64,000 nucleotides of DNA from Lentinus brumalis (Eukaryota; Basidiomycota; Agaricomycetes; Polyporales; Polyporaceae). A program made the translations under genes and the position numbers. The stretch is from NCBI GenBank assembly GCA_001792895.1, contig MARA01000010.1:124001-188000 (forward strand), in the 5' to 3' direction. The notes below the pieces were generated by a model, which was not told the origin of the DNA, made no database searches, and was given only the letters and a program-made list of their open reading frames with translations. Below are positions 36,490-46,283 of the stretch, one piece after another; position 1 is the first letter of the stretch; each line of letters starts with the position of its first letter.

Positions 36490-36773
36490 GCTCGAAGCAA
36501 CTGTGTTCCGGACGGACAGTAATAACCTCTTGTACCCCAGCTCAGTCACCATCCCACCTCCTTTACTGATCCGATACACCTATCACCCCAACTCACTCAT
36601 CATCACCTCGCTCATAGACTCAGCTGACCTATTGTTGTACGTCTACTACCCGATAAGGGTATCACGGTCGTGATGCATTAGTCTAGATGGATACACTAGG
36701 CGGGATCGAAGCAATGCAGCGTAAGTTCGTAGATCGAGGGACTGGACGGACAAGAAGCGCCATTCACTTCCTC
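36490..36773. other. Short convergent 3' spacer between regulators A and B
   Basis: 284 bp separating two convergent stop codons; holds both 3' ends. No gene. Confidence 0.6.
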
Positions 36774-39700
36774 CTAGTACCCGGGACGGGCGGCCTCTCC
36801 GTACGGCAAGGGACCCATCATCTGAAGATAAGTATCCCAGTCGACATCACCACTATAAGTCATGTTAGGTCATGTCTTTCTGAACGCTGTCAGCGGCTGC
36901 TCTCACCTAGGAGATACGAGATTCTGAACCGGAGGCATTGCCCATGGTGCATCCCCTCCGACCTCTCCCGCTAGCCATGTCGAGAAGTCGGCCTCAGGGT
37001 TCATCGGAGGGTCCTCCGCTTCTACGGGGGCTTGAGCATGGTACGAGTACAGAGGGTCCGGTGGACGATAGGTGCCCGCGGACGCGCCATCAGTCTCCTG
37101 CATATACTCTGCCAGTGTCTCAAGCAAGCTGTCGCCACACATGGCCAAATCCATCATGCCGTCCGGTCCGCTGACGCTCAAGCCCTCGTGAGGAGCGGTA
37201 GACGTTAAGGTTGAAGCGAGCCCAGAGGCTGGGAGTGTCGCACTAACTCGATAGCTCGATGGCAGAAACACCGAGGATCGTTGCTGAGTGGCCGGCGACG
37301 AATCCGTTGCAGGGCCTTCTGAGATCGTGGCCGTTGGCAACAGCGGGGCATCCTGTGGCGAGGACGAGTCGTAGAACGCCGACATCTCTCCGATCTCGGG
37401 CGACGCTGTGCTGCTGGACGTAGTCGTGGAAGAAGGAGATGACGATTTCGGGTCCGAAGGCACCTTCCCGGACTTGGAGTTACGCATCTTAATCGTGTAG
37501 AGGAGATCCTCGAACTGTTTGTCTTCTAATCGAGGGTCTCCGGTCAGAGAGAGGCGCAAGGTCTCCATCGCGGCGATGATGAGGTCGCCGAAATCGGAGG
37601 GTTGGGCCCTCTGACCAGGGGAACTCGAGGAAGGCTTCGAGGGCGTAAATGTCATCAGTGCAGTGAGCATCGTCCTAGTCGTAGCGTATCAGCCAAATGT
37701 ACAATCGTTAAAGCGACGAGGGCCCTATTAATTACGCACCTGATTCTTGTGGCAGCCGGGTTGCTTAATAGGAAGAAAGAGTGAGTCTGACTAGAGGAAG
37801 ACAAGGCTACGACACTCACGAGCCTTCGAGCGCCTTCATGATATCCATGCACTTTCTGACGTCCGCGACGAGCGCTTCTGCCTCTCTCTCCGAGGGCTTC
37901 CCGCCCCACAGGTTCACGAGCACTACGAGGCACGTGTTGAACAGCACCATGTGCAGCGGGGTGAGTGCGTAATCGGACACACCGGTGCGTTTCCATTGAA
38001 CTTTGACGACCTCCATGCACGCTCGTGCGGCGCTGACGCATATCATCAAGGAGGGCAGCTGGTGAGTGGGACGGGGACGGCGAGGCGACGGTATGAACTG
38101 CCGATGGATGAAGATCTGAATCTGATAGAAGTTGGTGTAGAGGAACGCGGATTGCTTGAAGAAAATGGGATCCTCGCGCCAAGGATCCCAGCGCACTGCC
38201 CAAGTATTGTCTGGTTAGCGTCTTCGAGTAGCGACAGAGTGGAGAGACACTTGCGATGTTCAGGGACGCTGTCTCGCCACTTGTTCAACGCGGAGTCGAT
38301 CTCAGCTACGATGTTCTGTTTCCACTCTGCTCCGACGAACCCGAGCAGAAGCTTCGATTTGTTGATAGTGTACTGAAGAACATTCAGCGATATGAACTTC
38401 GGCAGGCTCTCAGCCGGCGACTTACTATCGTGCGCGACGCGAAAGCCAAGATCATGAGCAGACGAATGAAACAGTTGGCGAATGTGATCTTCGAAGGTTT
38501 GCCTGGGGGCTGCTTGAAGGACAAAGCTGGGTCAGGGCTTGTCCAAAATTCATCGTCGCACTCCGTCATAGGGTCGACATCGAAGCTGTCAGCGTGAATA
38601 CGATCAGCAGGCGTACCAGAGCATTCTGGAGAACGTACTCCTCCTCATGTATCGCACATGGCCGACCAAGAGCGAAACTGGCCAATCTGTCCATCGCAAC
38701 AAGTACCCTAGCTCGGCAGTCAGATGTCAATGGATCCTCGCGGCGGTCACGACTGCGGACATACCAGAACGCGCGTTTCCACTGTTCCTGCTCTGCGGTG
38801 GGAAACGTGTCATACGTCTTTTTCCGATGGGCACCGACATCTATCGCCATGCGGATACCGAGAGTCAAGATCATCCAATTGCTTTGGTGGACATGCGAAC
38901 TGCACATGTATGCGGCCATGAGCTGCAAAGACAGTCGGTCAGCAATCGTTCTTGCAGCAATGATACTGGAGGCTACGGACTGCACAAGCTTGGATATCAT
39001 GTAGTTTTGGCCGTGTCAAGAGAGACCACTGCTCGTGCCCAACTTGATCGAACCACTCCCATCCCGGCCCAACGCCCGGCGGCGGCGGCGGCAATCGGTG
39101 ATCTTGCGTCCAGATGGCCCCCATCGCACAGACGAGAAGAACGACACTGCCGAAACTCCTGTCACGGATGTGTAGCCCTCGTTGAATGTCGTGCTCCAGC
39201 GTAGGCCTGTGTAAAAGTGGCAAGTAAACGTTGAAGTGCTCGAAATACGCGTCGACGAGTCGTATCATCAAGTCAGGCTCAGGGAAGTCGCTGTACGGCA
39301 CCGTATGTGGATCGTCTAGGATTACCTGTGTATCATGATGACTTGTTTAGCGACCGTAGCAACGAAGTCACGCAGTGGACCAACCGGTATCTCATACGGC
39401 CTGGGCTTCCAGTTCAAGCGTTTCTGAGCTAGCTGTGGAAGGAACCTCTTGTCGGTGATCTCTCCCTTCTTCAGATGCATGAGATTGAGGACCAAATCCT
39501 TGTTGCTCGACTTCCCAAGGAATCCAACCGCGCTCCCCACGGCGACCTCGGCATCGTCATCGCTCGACTCCAGTTGATCAGAGTCATATTGAGTGAGCTT
39601 GTAAAGTGGTGGCGGATGTAAGGGAGTGGCGGTGGGAACAGATGGTGAAGGCGAATCGAATAGAGTCATTGCGCCGACTGAGACCGAGCCGGAAGCTGGT

Positions 39701-40078
39701 TTAGGATCGCCTTCCGAGGAATCGCTCCCTAGATGCTCTATTGTTTGAGCGTTCGGATGTAGCTACGGCCTAGACTCAGAACCGATCGGTATCGGAAGCT
39801 GTATGAATCTTACCTTCTCGATGAGACCCTCCATGCGCTTCAGCCGATCTTCGAGGGCTTCGACATACCTAGAGGTATGTGAGACTCGTAATCGGTGCGC
39901 TCAGATGAAGACCCACTTCATTGTAAGCCGAGCTGATGCCTGAAGTAAGTTTCGGTCAGCCGCGAAAGACATAGGTATTGGTGACACGGACTGACCTTCT
40001 TGCCCGGACTGTACTGGCAATCGATTCCGGCGGCAGTGCACCTGGAGCACTGATTACCTGCCACTTCGGAGGCATCAC
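36774..40078 (-). CDS. Zn2Cys6-family regulator B, first half of zinc cluster not intact
   Basis: The exon beginning 40078 encodes the second half of a zinc cluster: DASEVAGNQCSRCTAAGIDCQYSP. Further exons give TQYDSDQLESSDDDAEV, LVDAYFEHFNVYLPLLHRPTLEH, SFGSVVLLVCAMGAIW, NWMILTLGIRMAIDVGAHRKK, RPCAIHEE, DDEFWTSPDPALSF and FANCFIRLLMILAFASRTI, then RWDPWREDPIFFKQSAFLYTNFY and a Ser/Pro-rich tail. The last exon, 36852-36774 after a 54-nt intron (36906-36853), reads GDVDWDTYLQMMG and ends at 36774, matching the WDDWGSYL end of A. Upstream of 40078 no clean ACxxC...RC exon or TTCGGT micro-exon is present; only a relic near 40243-40254. The start codon is therefore unknown. The MHR is intact, so it could make a protein without normal DNA binding, or be decaying. 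Confidence 0.65.
38263..38593. repeat. Near-identical tract shared with 42479-42809
   Basis: 331 bases that I read as identical to 42479-42809 except C at 38414 versus A at 42630. The tract covers parts of two exons and the intron between them in regulator B. Flanking introns differ much more, as expected for gene conversion. Confidence 0.9.
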
Positions 40079-40242
40079 CTGGTGACAAATTTCAGCATAA
40101 TCAGACATCGTCGTATCATGTCTTTGATACGATTCGATTCGACCGGCTCCACAGGGTACGGATGAGTGACCTGAAAGCCTGAGGAGCCTCTCGCACACGC
40201 CACCCATCAAGGCCATTGGACTTGCGGACGCCGGACATACGG

Positions 40243-40254
40243 GCAGGTGTGACA
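40243..40254 (-). pseudogene. Possible relic of the first zinc-cluster exon of B
   Basis: Minus strand reads Cys-His-Thr-Cys followed by PYVRRPQ, at the place where A and D have ACxxCRxKK. No open frame links it upstream to a start or downstream to a donor, and the next frame hits a stop soon after. Alignment with C supports a common origin. Tentative. Confidence 0.3.
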
Positions 40255-40584
40255 CTCAGCTGCACACGTACAGATTGCCTGCTGCAACACGTACTCTGCG
40301 CCTTCTGGGCCGCAGTCGACCAAGTGATGTCGTCATCGGCTATGTCGGCCACGGTATCGACAGTGAAGGTCCATCCGCAGTGAAGACACGCGAGATATAC
40401 TCGGGACGAAGCTCAGGCCGCAGGGGTAGTCGCCTGGCTTCATTCTCCGTCTGTCTCGTATGCACCGCGAAGTCCTCGAAACGGACTAAAATTGCGGCCG
40501 CTGAGAACCAGCCTTTGGACTTGAACATCCCCCCTACCCGTCAGCACATCTCCTTATAGCAGCCTTACAGACACGTCGCCCGAC

Positions 40585-40800
40585 GGAAGATGTGGGCCGC
40601 TACTTCTGTCTGCAGAGTCGTCAAATGTGATTACTCACAGCACACTGCAAAAGGGCCTTAGCGCACTGCCGAAGAGCGGGTGTGGTTGGGTGACTCACCT
40701 TTCCTCCGTCTACAGAGGTCGCACGCCCTATGATGGTTCCTTCTCCGCGGAGGAAATGAGTCTCCGTCTCCTGACATTGCTGATATGGCGGGCGAGATGG
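40585..40800. repeat. Upstream segment duplicated at 45725-45925
   Basis: Shares TGGGCCGCTACTT, ATGTGATTACTCACAGCACA, CCTTTCCTCCGTCTACA and GGTCGCACGCCCT with 45725-45925 in the same orientation. It marks the right part of the B repeat unit and supports a tandem duplication covering B and its upstream DNA. Confidence 0.75.
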
Positions 40801-41036
40801 CGGTTAGAAGGTAAGTAACTAGTTAGTCGCCTACTGCGCTTCTCAGATATAAAGCTGTGCTAAGGCGCTCCGGTGGAATCCCTTATCCTCAGCTCCCCTC
40901 GACTTGTACGATTTCATACATATCCTACCGTTTACCGAGCTTACAGCCTCACAGTTTTGTTGATCGATCACAATTGAACTACATTAGTCTACACGGATAC
41001 AGCGGCATGCACACGACACATCTACTGGTAGCCACC

Positions 41037-44000
41037 CTAGTACTCGGAACGGGCCGCCTCTCCCACCGGCAAGGAACCCATCATCTGGAGGTAGGTATCC
41101 CAATCGACATCACCCCTGGAAGTCGCGTCAGATCATACTTTTCTTGAGTCTGGGGGGAGAGCCTCACCTAGGAGATGCGATATTCTGACCTGGGGGCATC
41201 GCCCATGGAGAATCTCCTCCGAGTTCGCCCGCTAGCCATGTCGAGAAGTCGGCCTCGGGGTTCACCGAGATTTCTTCCGCACCGATGGAGCCTTCAGAAT
41301 AGTACGAGTACAGAGGGTCCGGTGGAGGATTGGTGTCCGCGGACGCGCCATCGGTTTCTTTGATACACTCTACGAGCGTCTCAAGCAGGCTGTCGCCACA
41401 CGACATGGCAAAGTCCATCAAGCCGTCCGGTCCGCGGACGCTCAGGCTTTCGTGAAGAGCAGTAGACGTCGATGCTGGGGCGAACTCACTGGGAGCGGAC
41501 GTCGTACCCCCTCGGTAACTCGATGGCAGAAACATGGACGGGGTCGGCGCTTGTTGCTGAGAAGACGGCGAGGAGTCCGTCGGCGAATCTTCAGAGATCG
41601 TGGCCGTTGGCAACAACGGGTCCCGCGGAGAGTCGTAGAACGCTGACATCTCCCCGACCACGGGCGTGGCTGTACTGCTAGACGCAGTTGCGAAAGGGGA
41701 AGATGACGATTCTGAGGGCGCCTTCCCGGCCTTGAGGCGCATCGTGCAGATGAAATCCTCGAATTGTTCGTCTTCTGTTTGAGGATCTCCGGTTAAAGAG
41801 AGGCGCAGATTCTCCATCGCGGCAATGACGAGGTCACCGAGGTCCGAAGGCTCAGGGCGCTGGCCGGGAGGAGTCGGCTTCGAAGGTGTGAACGTCATCA
41901 GTGCGGTGAGCACCGCTCTAGTTGTACGAGATGAGCTAATGCACAGATTTCAATGGATTTACACACCTAATTTTCTTGGCACCGTGGTTACTTGATGCAC
42001 AGGGTCAGCATGTTTGGAGGGTCAGGAGGACGTTGCACTCACGAGCCTTCGAGCTCCTTCATGATATTCAAGGACCTCCTGACGTCCGCGACGAGCGCTT
42101 CTGCCTCTCTCTCCGAGGGTTTGCCACTCCAAAGGTTCATGAGTAGCACGACGCATGTGGTGAACAGCACCAAGTGCAGCGGGGTGAGTGCGATATCCGA
42201 GATACCGGTGCGCTTCCACTGAACCTCGATGACCTCCATGCACGCTCGTGCGGCGCTGACGCAGATCATCAAGGAGGGCAGCTGGTGAGTGGGACGGGGA
42301 CGGCGAGGCGACGGTATGAACTGCCGATGGATGAAGATCTGGATCTGGTAGAAGTTGGTGTAGAGGAACGCAGATTGCCTGAAGAAAATGGGATCCTCGC
42401 GCCGCGGATCCCAGCGCACTGTAAGATAGTCCGGTTAGCGTCGTCCATTAGCGAAGAGTGGGACACTTGCGATGTGCCGGGACGCTGTCTCGCCACTTGT
42501 TCAACGCGGAGTCGATCTCAGCTACGATGTTCTGTTTCCACTCTGCTCCGACGAACCCGAGCAGAAGCTTCGATTTGTTGATAGTGTACTGAAGAACATT
42601 CAGCGATATGAACTTCGGCAGGCTCTCAGACGGCGACTTACTATCGTGCGCGACGCGAAAGCCAAGATCATGAGCAGACGAATGAAACAGTTGGCGAATG
42701 TGATCTTCGAAGGTTTGCCTGGGGGCTGCTTGAAGGACAAAGCTGGGTCAGGGCTTGTCCAAAATTCATCGTCGCACTCCGTCATAGGGTCGACATCGAA
42801 GCTGTCAGCATGGGATCAGCAGGCGCAACACAGCACTCCGAATGACCTACTCCTCCTCATGTATCGCACATGGCCGACCAAGAGCGAAACTGGCCAATCT
42901 GTCCATCGCAACCATTACCCTGCATCGGCAGTCGCATGTCAATAGATATCGTGGCGGTCACGACAGCGTACACACCAGAATGCGCGTTTCCACTGTTCCT
43001 GCTCTGCGGTGGGGAACGTGGCATATGTCTTCTTCCGGTGGGCACCGACATCCAGTGCCATGCGAATACCCAGAGTCAAAATCATCCAGTTACTATGCGG
43101 GGTATGAGAACTGCTCATATACGCGGCCATGAGCTGCGGATCGGGTGGGTCAGCCGGTGTCCTTGCAGAAATGATATTGGAGGCTACGAACTGCGCATGC
43201 TTGCAGATCATGCAGTTTCGGCCGCGTCAAGAGAGACCACTGCTCATGCCCTACTTGATCGAACCACTCCCAGCCCGGGCCAACTCCTGGCTCTGACGGC
43301 GGTATCCGGTGATCTTGCGTCCAGATGGCCCCCATCGCGCAGACGAGAAGAACGACACTGCCGAAGCTCCTGTCACGGAAGTGCAGCCCTCGCTGAAGGT
43401 CGTGCTCGAATGTAGGCCTGTGTATAAGTGGCAAGTAGATGTTGAACTGTTCGAAATACGCGTCGACGAGCCGATGCATCAAGTCAGGCTCGGGGAAGTC
43501 ACTGTGCGGCACCGTATGTGGATCGTCTAAGATCACCTGCGCAAGATTACTTGGTCAGCGGACGTCGCCACAAAGTCACGCAGCAGACCCACCGGTATCT
43601 CGAACGCCTTCGGGGGTATACACAAGCGCTTCTGATATCGTTGGGGAAAGGATCTCTTGTCGCTGTTGTCCCCCTTCTTCAGGTGCATCACGTTGAGGAC
43701 CAAGTCCTTGCTGCTGGATTTCCCGAAGAATCCAATCGCGCTCCCTACGGCGACCTCGGCATCGTCATCGCTCGAATCAAGCTCATCTGAGTCATATTGA
43801 GTGAGCTTCTGAAGCGGTGGCGGATGTAAGGGAGTGGCGGTGGGATCGGAGGGTGAGGGCAAATCGAACACAGCCTTTGCGCCTACTGAGACCACGCCTG
43901 AGGCTGCTCTAGGATCGCCGTCTGAGGAGTCGCTGCCGGTATGCTCTGTTGGTTGAGCGTTTGAATATAACTACGCCCTACACTCAGTGACGTCCGTTAT

Positions 44001-44290
44001 CGGGCCGCTGGATCAATCTTACCTTCTTAACCAGACCCTCCATGCGTTTCAGCCTATCTTCGAGGGCTTCAACATACCTACAAAGTAGATGTGAGACGCG
44101 CCAGCCATGCGCTCGGAGGATGACATACCTCTTCGTCGGCCGAGCGGACGTCTGAAATGGATGTCGATCAGCCGCGAAATACACAGGCAGTGGTGGTACG
44201 GACAGACCTTCATGACCGGACTGTACTGGCATTCGAGCCCAGCGGCAGTGCATCTAGAGCACCTATTACCTGGCACGACGGAGGCATCAC
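41037..44290 (-). CDS. Zn2Cys6-family regulator C, first half of zinc cluster not intact
   Basis: Tandem paralog of B in the same orientation. The exon starting 44290 encodes DASVVPGNRCSRCTAAGLECQYSP. Other landmarks are YVEALEDRLKRMEGLVKK, TQYDSDELDSSDDDAEV, LVDAYFEQFNIYLPLIHRPTFEH, SFGSVVLLVCAMGAIW, NWMILTLGIRMALDVGAHRKK, DDEFWTSPDPALSF and RWDPRREDPIFFRQSAFLYTNFY. The Ser/Pro-rich tail (MLTALMTFTPSKPTPPGQ...) is close to that of B. The last exon after a GTGAGG...TTCCAG intron reads GDVDWDTYLQMMGSLPVGE and stops at 41037. The upstream zinc half is degenerate (see 44438-44455). It may be a regulator with altered DNA binding or a decaying copy kept similar to B by conversion. Confidence 0.65.
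42479..42809. repeat. Near-identical tract shared with 38263-38593
   Basis: Partner of the tract in regulator B; same length, one base difference seen. A second identical patch of about 60 bases, containing TATCGCACATGGCCGACC, lies just beyond a small variable gap in both copies. Confidence 0.9.
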
Positions 44291-44437
44291 CTGGTGACAA
44301 ATTTCAGCATCTTCATTGACAAGTCGCATCATCTCTTCGATAGGATCCCCGTCCTCTTGTGCCACAGGTTCTGAACATCGGCCTGAGAGCCTCTCGCACG
44401 CACCACCCGTCAAGGCCGCTGCATTCGCGGAGGCTGG

Positions 44438-44455
44438 TCTACGGAAGCTGTCACA
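44438..44455 (-). pseudogene. Relic of the first zinc-cluster exon of C
   Basis: Minus strand reads Cys-Asp-Ser-Phe-Arg-Arg, one base change away from the usual CDSCRR, so the second zinc ligand is replaced by Phe. A TAG lies immediately upstream in this frame, and the following bases do not give KK...IRC. No TTCGGT micro-exon is found between here and 44290. Confidence 0.4.
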
Positions 44456-44562
44456 CTATGCGCAAAAGCTTCTCCTATCATCTCACACGCACTGACAGCC
44501 CACTGCAAGGTGTTACTGCACCTTCTGTGCCGCATACGACCGAGAGATCAGGCTTATAGTTC

Positions 44563-44581
44563 CTCAGGGGGTCCCCCTGAG
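44563..44581. repeat. Short perfect palindrome (9-bp arms)
   Basis: CTCAGGGGG, one T, CCCCCTGAG. It lies at the left edge of a ~390-bp stretch (about 44555-44940) present upstream of C but absent from the matching place upstream of B. Confidence 0.6.
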
Positions 44582-45121
44582 AACTTCTGAGTCCAAATAT
44601 TTGGCGGGTGGAAGCCTGAATATACAGCGCTTATGCGTTCAGGGTCTCGCGCAGAGATCGTGTCCCAGTCGGTCCTGGTCCTTCCAGCTGGTGAGACAAT
44701 AGGCAAAGCTACTCGGACGGAAGAGTTTGGTATCAGGTAATTTTTTGGTGGGTAGCTGCGCGTTCGTGGTGCCATTCCAGCTGGACGAGAGAGTGAGAGC
44801 CAGGGTGAATTTTCCCACGGGAACCCCCGCGACCCCTTAGGACGTACCAGCCTGTACTCTGAGGGACGAGGAGCTGCAGGCTGTCAAGCGAGCCTACGAG
44901 AGATGTCGTATTCCGGCACGACACGGATAACTAATCGAGACGATCCGCAGTGAAGAAACGAGCGATGCAGTCGAGAGCAAGCTCGGGCCTCGGGCCTCAG
45001 GGGCACTGCGCCTGCTAGAGACGAGGCTTGTCTCTGTCGCCAGGAATTCCAGTCCAGTGGAGAAACATAGACTACGAAGCCTGCGAGACAACTTGCTCGA
45101 AAACGTCTGAGCGACTAGGGA

Positions 45122-45164
45122 CTTTGTCCGGCGGACTATCCACCGGATTGTCTGCCGGACAAAG
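45122..45164. repeat. Hairpin with 15-bp arms
   Basis: CTTTGTCCGGCGGAC and GTCTGCCGGACAAAG pair with one mismatch around a 13-nt loop. Another GCCGGACAGAC copy occurs near 45530. It sits inside a ~600-bp stretch (about 45060-45690) that has no equivalent upstream of B. Confidence 0.65.
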
Positions 45165-45724
45165 ACATCGAGCCCTGCACAAAGCGTCACATACCAATCA
45201 CAGTGAAGGATGGCCCGCCTGGTCCTGCTCTCGCCGCCATGACCCACTCTATGGGCAGCACGTACGCTATAGCTACGCCAATTGCACGACCTGGAGCGAC
45301 CTTTACTGCCACACGGACGCTTTGTACCCGCTGATCAATGGCATTGCCCCGTCGGACTGCTCACCAGTCACCTCCGGCGAGCGATGGTTTTCGCAAGCGC
45401 GTGGTCGACAGGGACATGATCGGTACTCGGGAACGTCGGGGACAACGTGTGGAGCATGGGGTGCGTTACAGGCAGTGGCATCGGGGTCATGTACACGGTA
45501 GTCCACCCAAATGCGCGGACTGTTTGCCGGACAGACATCCCAGTCGACCTCACTTTCTGACTTTCTGACTTGCTCTGACAGCCACGCCGTCTGACTTGCC
45601 CCGCCTGTGAGGGCGAGCTGCACAAGAACGGAGTCAATGCGGTTTTGGGAGGTGCTTCACCGGTGAGTGCCAGTACGGCACTCTACCCGTCGACACGTTC
45701 CCCGCATAGCAGCGTTCCTCGTGG

Positions 45725-45925
45725 GCCGCTACTTGTGTCTATAAATCGAGATGTGATTACTCACAGCACACTGCAAAAGGTCCTCAGCGCTCTGCCGAAA
45801 AGCTGATGCGGATTGTGACTAACCTTTCCTCCGTCTACACAGGTCGCACGCCCTGGAATGTTTCATCCTTCGCCTTGGTATTGAGTCTTCGTCCTCTCCT
45901 GACATTGCGGTTGCGTGGTTTGGGA
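45725..45925. repeat. Segment duplicated at 40585-40800
   Basis: Partner of the segment upstream of B. Lies about 360-560 bases before the start of regulator D and may be part of its promoter as well as the ancestral upstream region of C. Confidence 0.75.
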
Positions 45926-46283
45926 TCGATGGTGGTTCGAAGCAAGGAAGGATTATGGTTGCCAAATGCCTGGGTTGCGGATATGTTCGGCGGATCTCAG
46001 ATCTGACGCTGTGCTCAAGCGCTCCGGTCCACTCGGACCTCGATCACCCCTCTTAGCCGCGGTATGTCACTTTCTAGTCACTTTCTTCCTCCTCTGCTCC
46101 TCCTGCGCTCCTCCTGCGCCTCTCTTCAGTTTCTCATAAATCTTGGTCATAAGTCTACGCCCGCCTCGTAAACCCCAAAGAGTGAATCGTTTCTGGATAG
46201 TTACATCGTGTCCTCAGGGTCAGTACGATGTGCCGACACTGTATGTCAGACCGTCTGGTTAACGTTAAAGCAGCAAGAAAACG

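Larger units (their letters stand above)
40079..41036. other. Spacer between regulators B and C
   Basis: Contains the relic zinc exon of B and the duplicated segment 40585-40800. No separate gene seen; a 94-residue plus-strand frame at 40275 has no support. Confidence 0.5.
44456..46283. other. Divergent spacer between regulators C and D
   Basis: Holds the palindrome, the hairpin, two stretches absent from the B unit, and the duplicated segment 45725-45925. A plus-strand frame at 45028-45501 (RHDPLYGQHVRYSYAN...) is not recognised and I do not call it a gene. Confidence 0.5.

Noticed and set aside
42174..42945. Plus-strand frames repeated in both B and C (135-157 residues)
   Set aside because: They are conserved between the two loci only because the DNA was duplicated and converted; the minus strand encodes the regulator exons.
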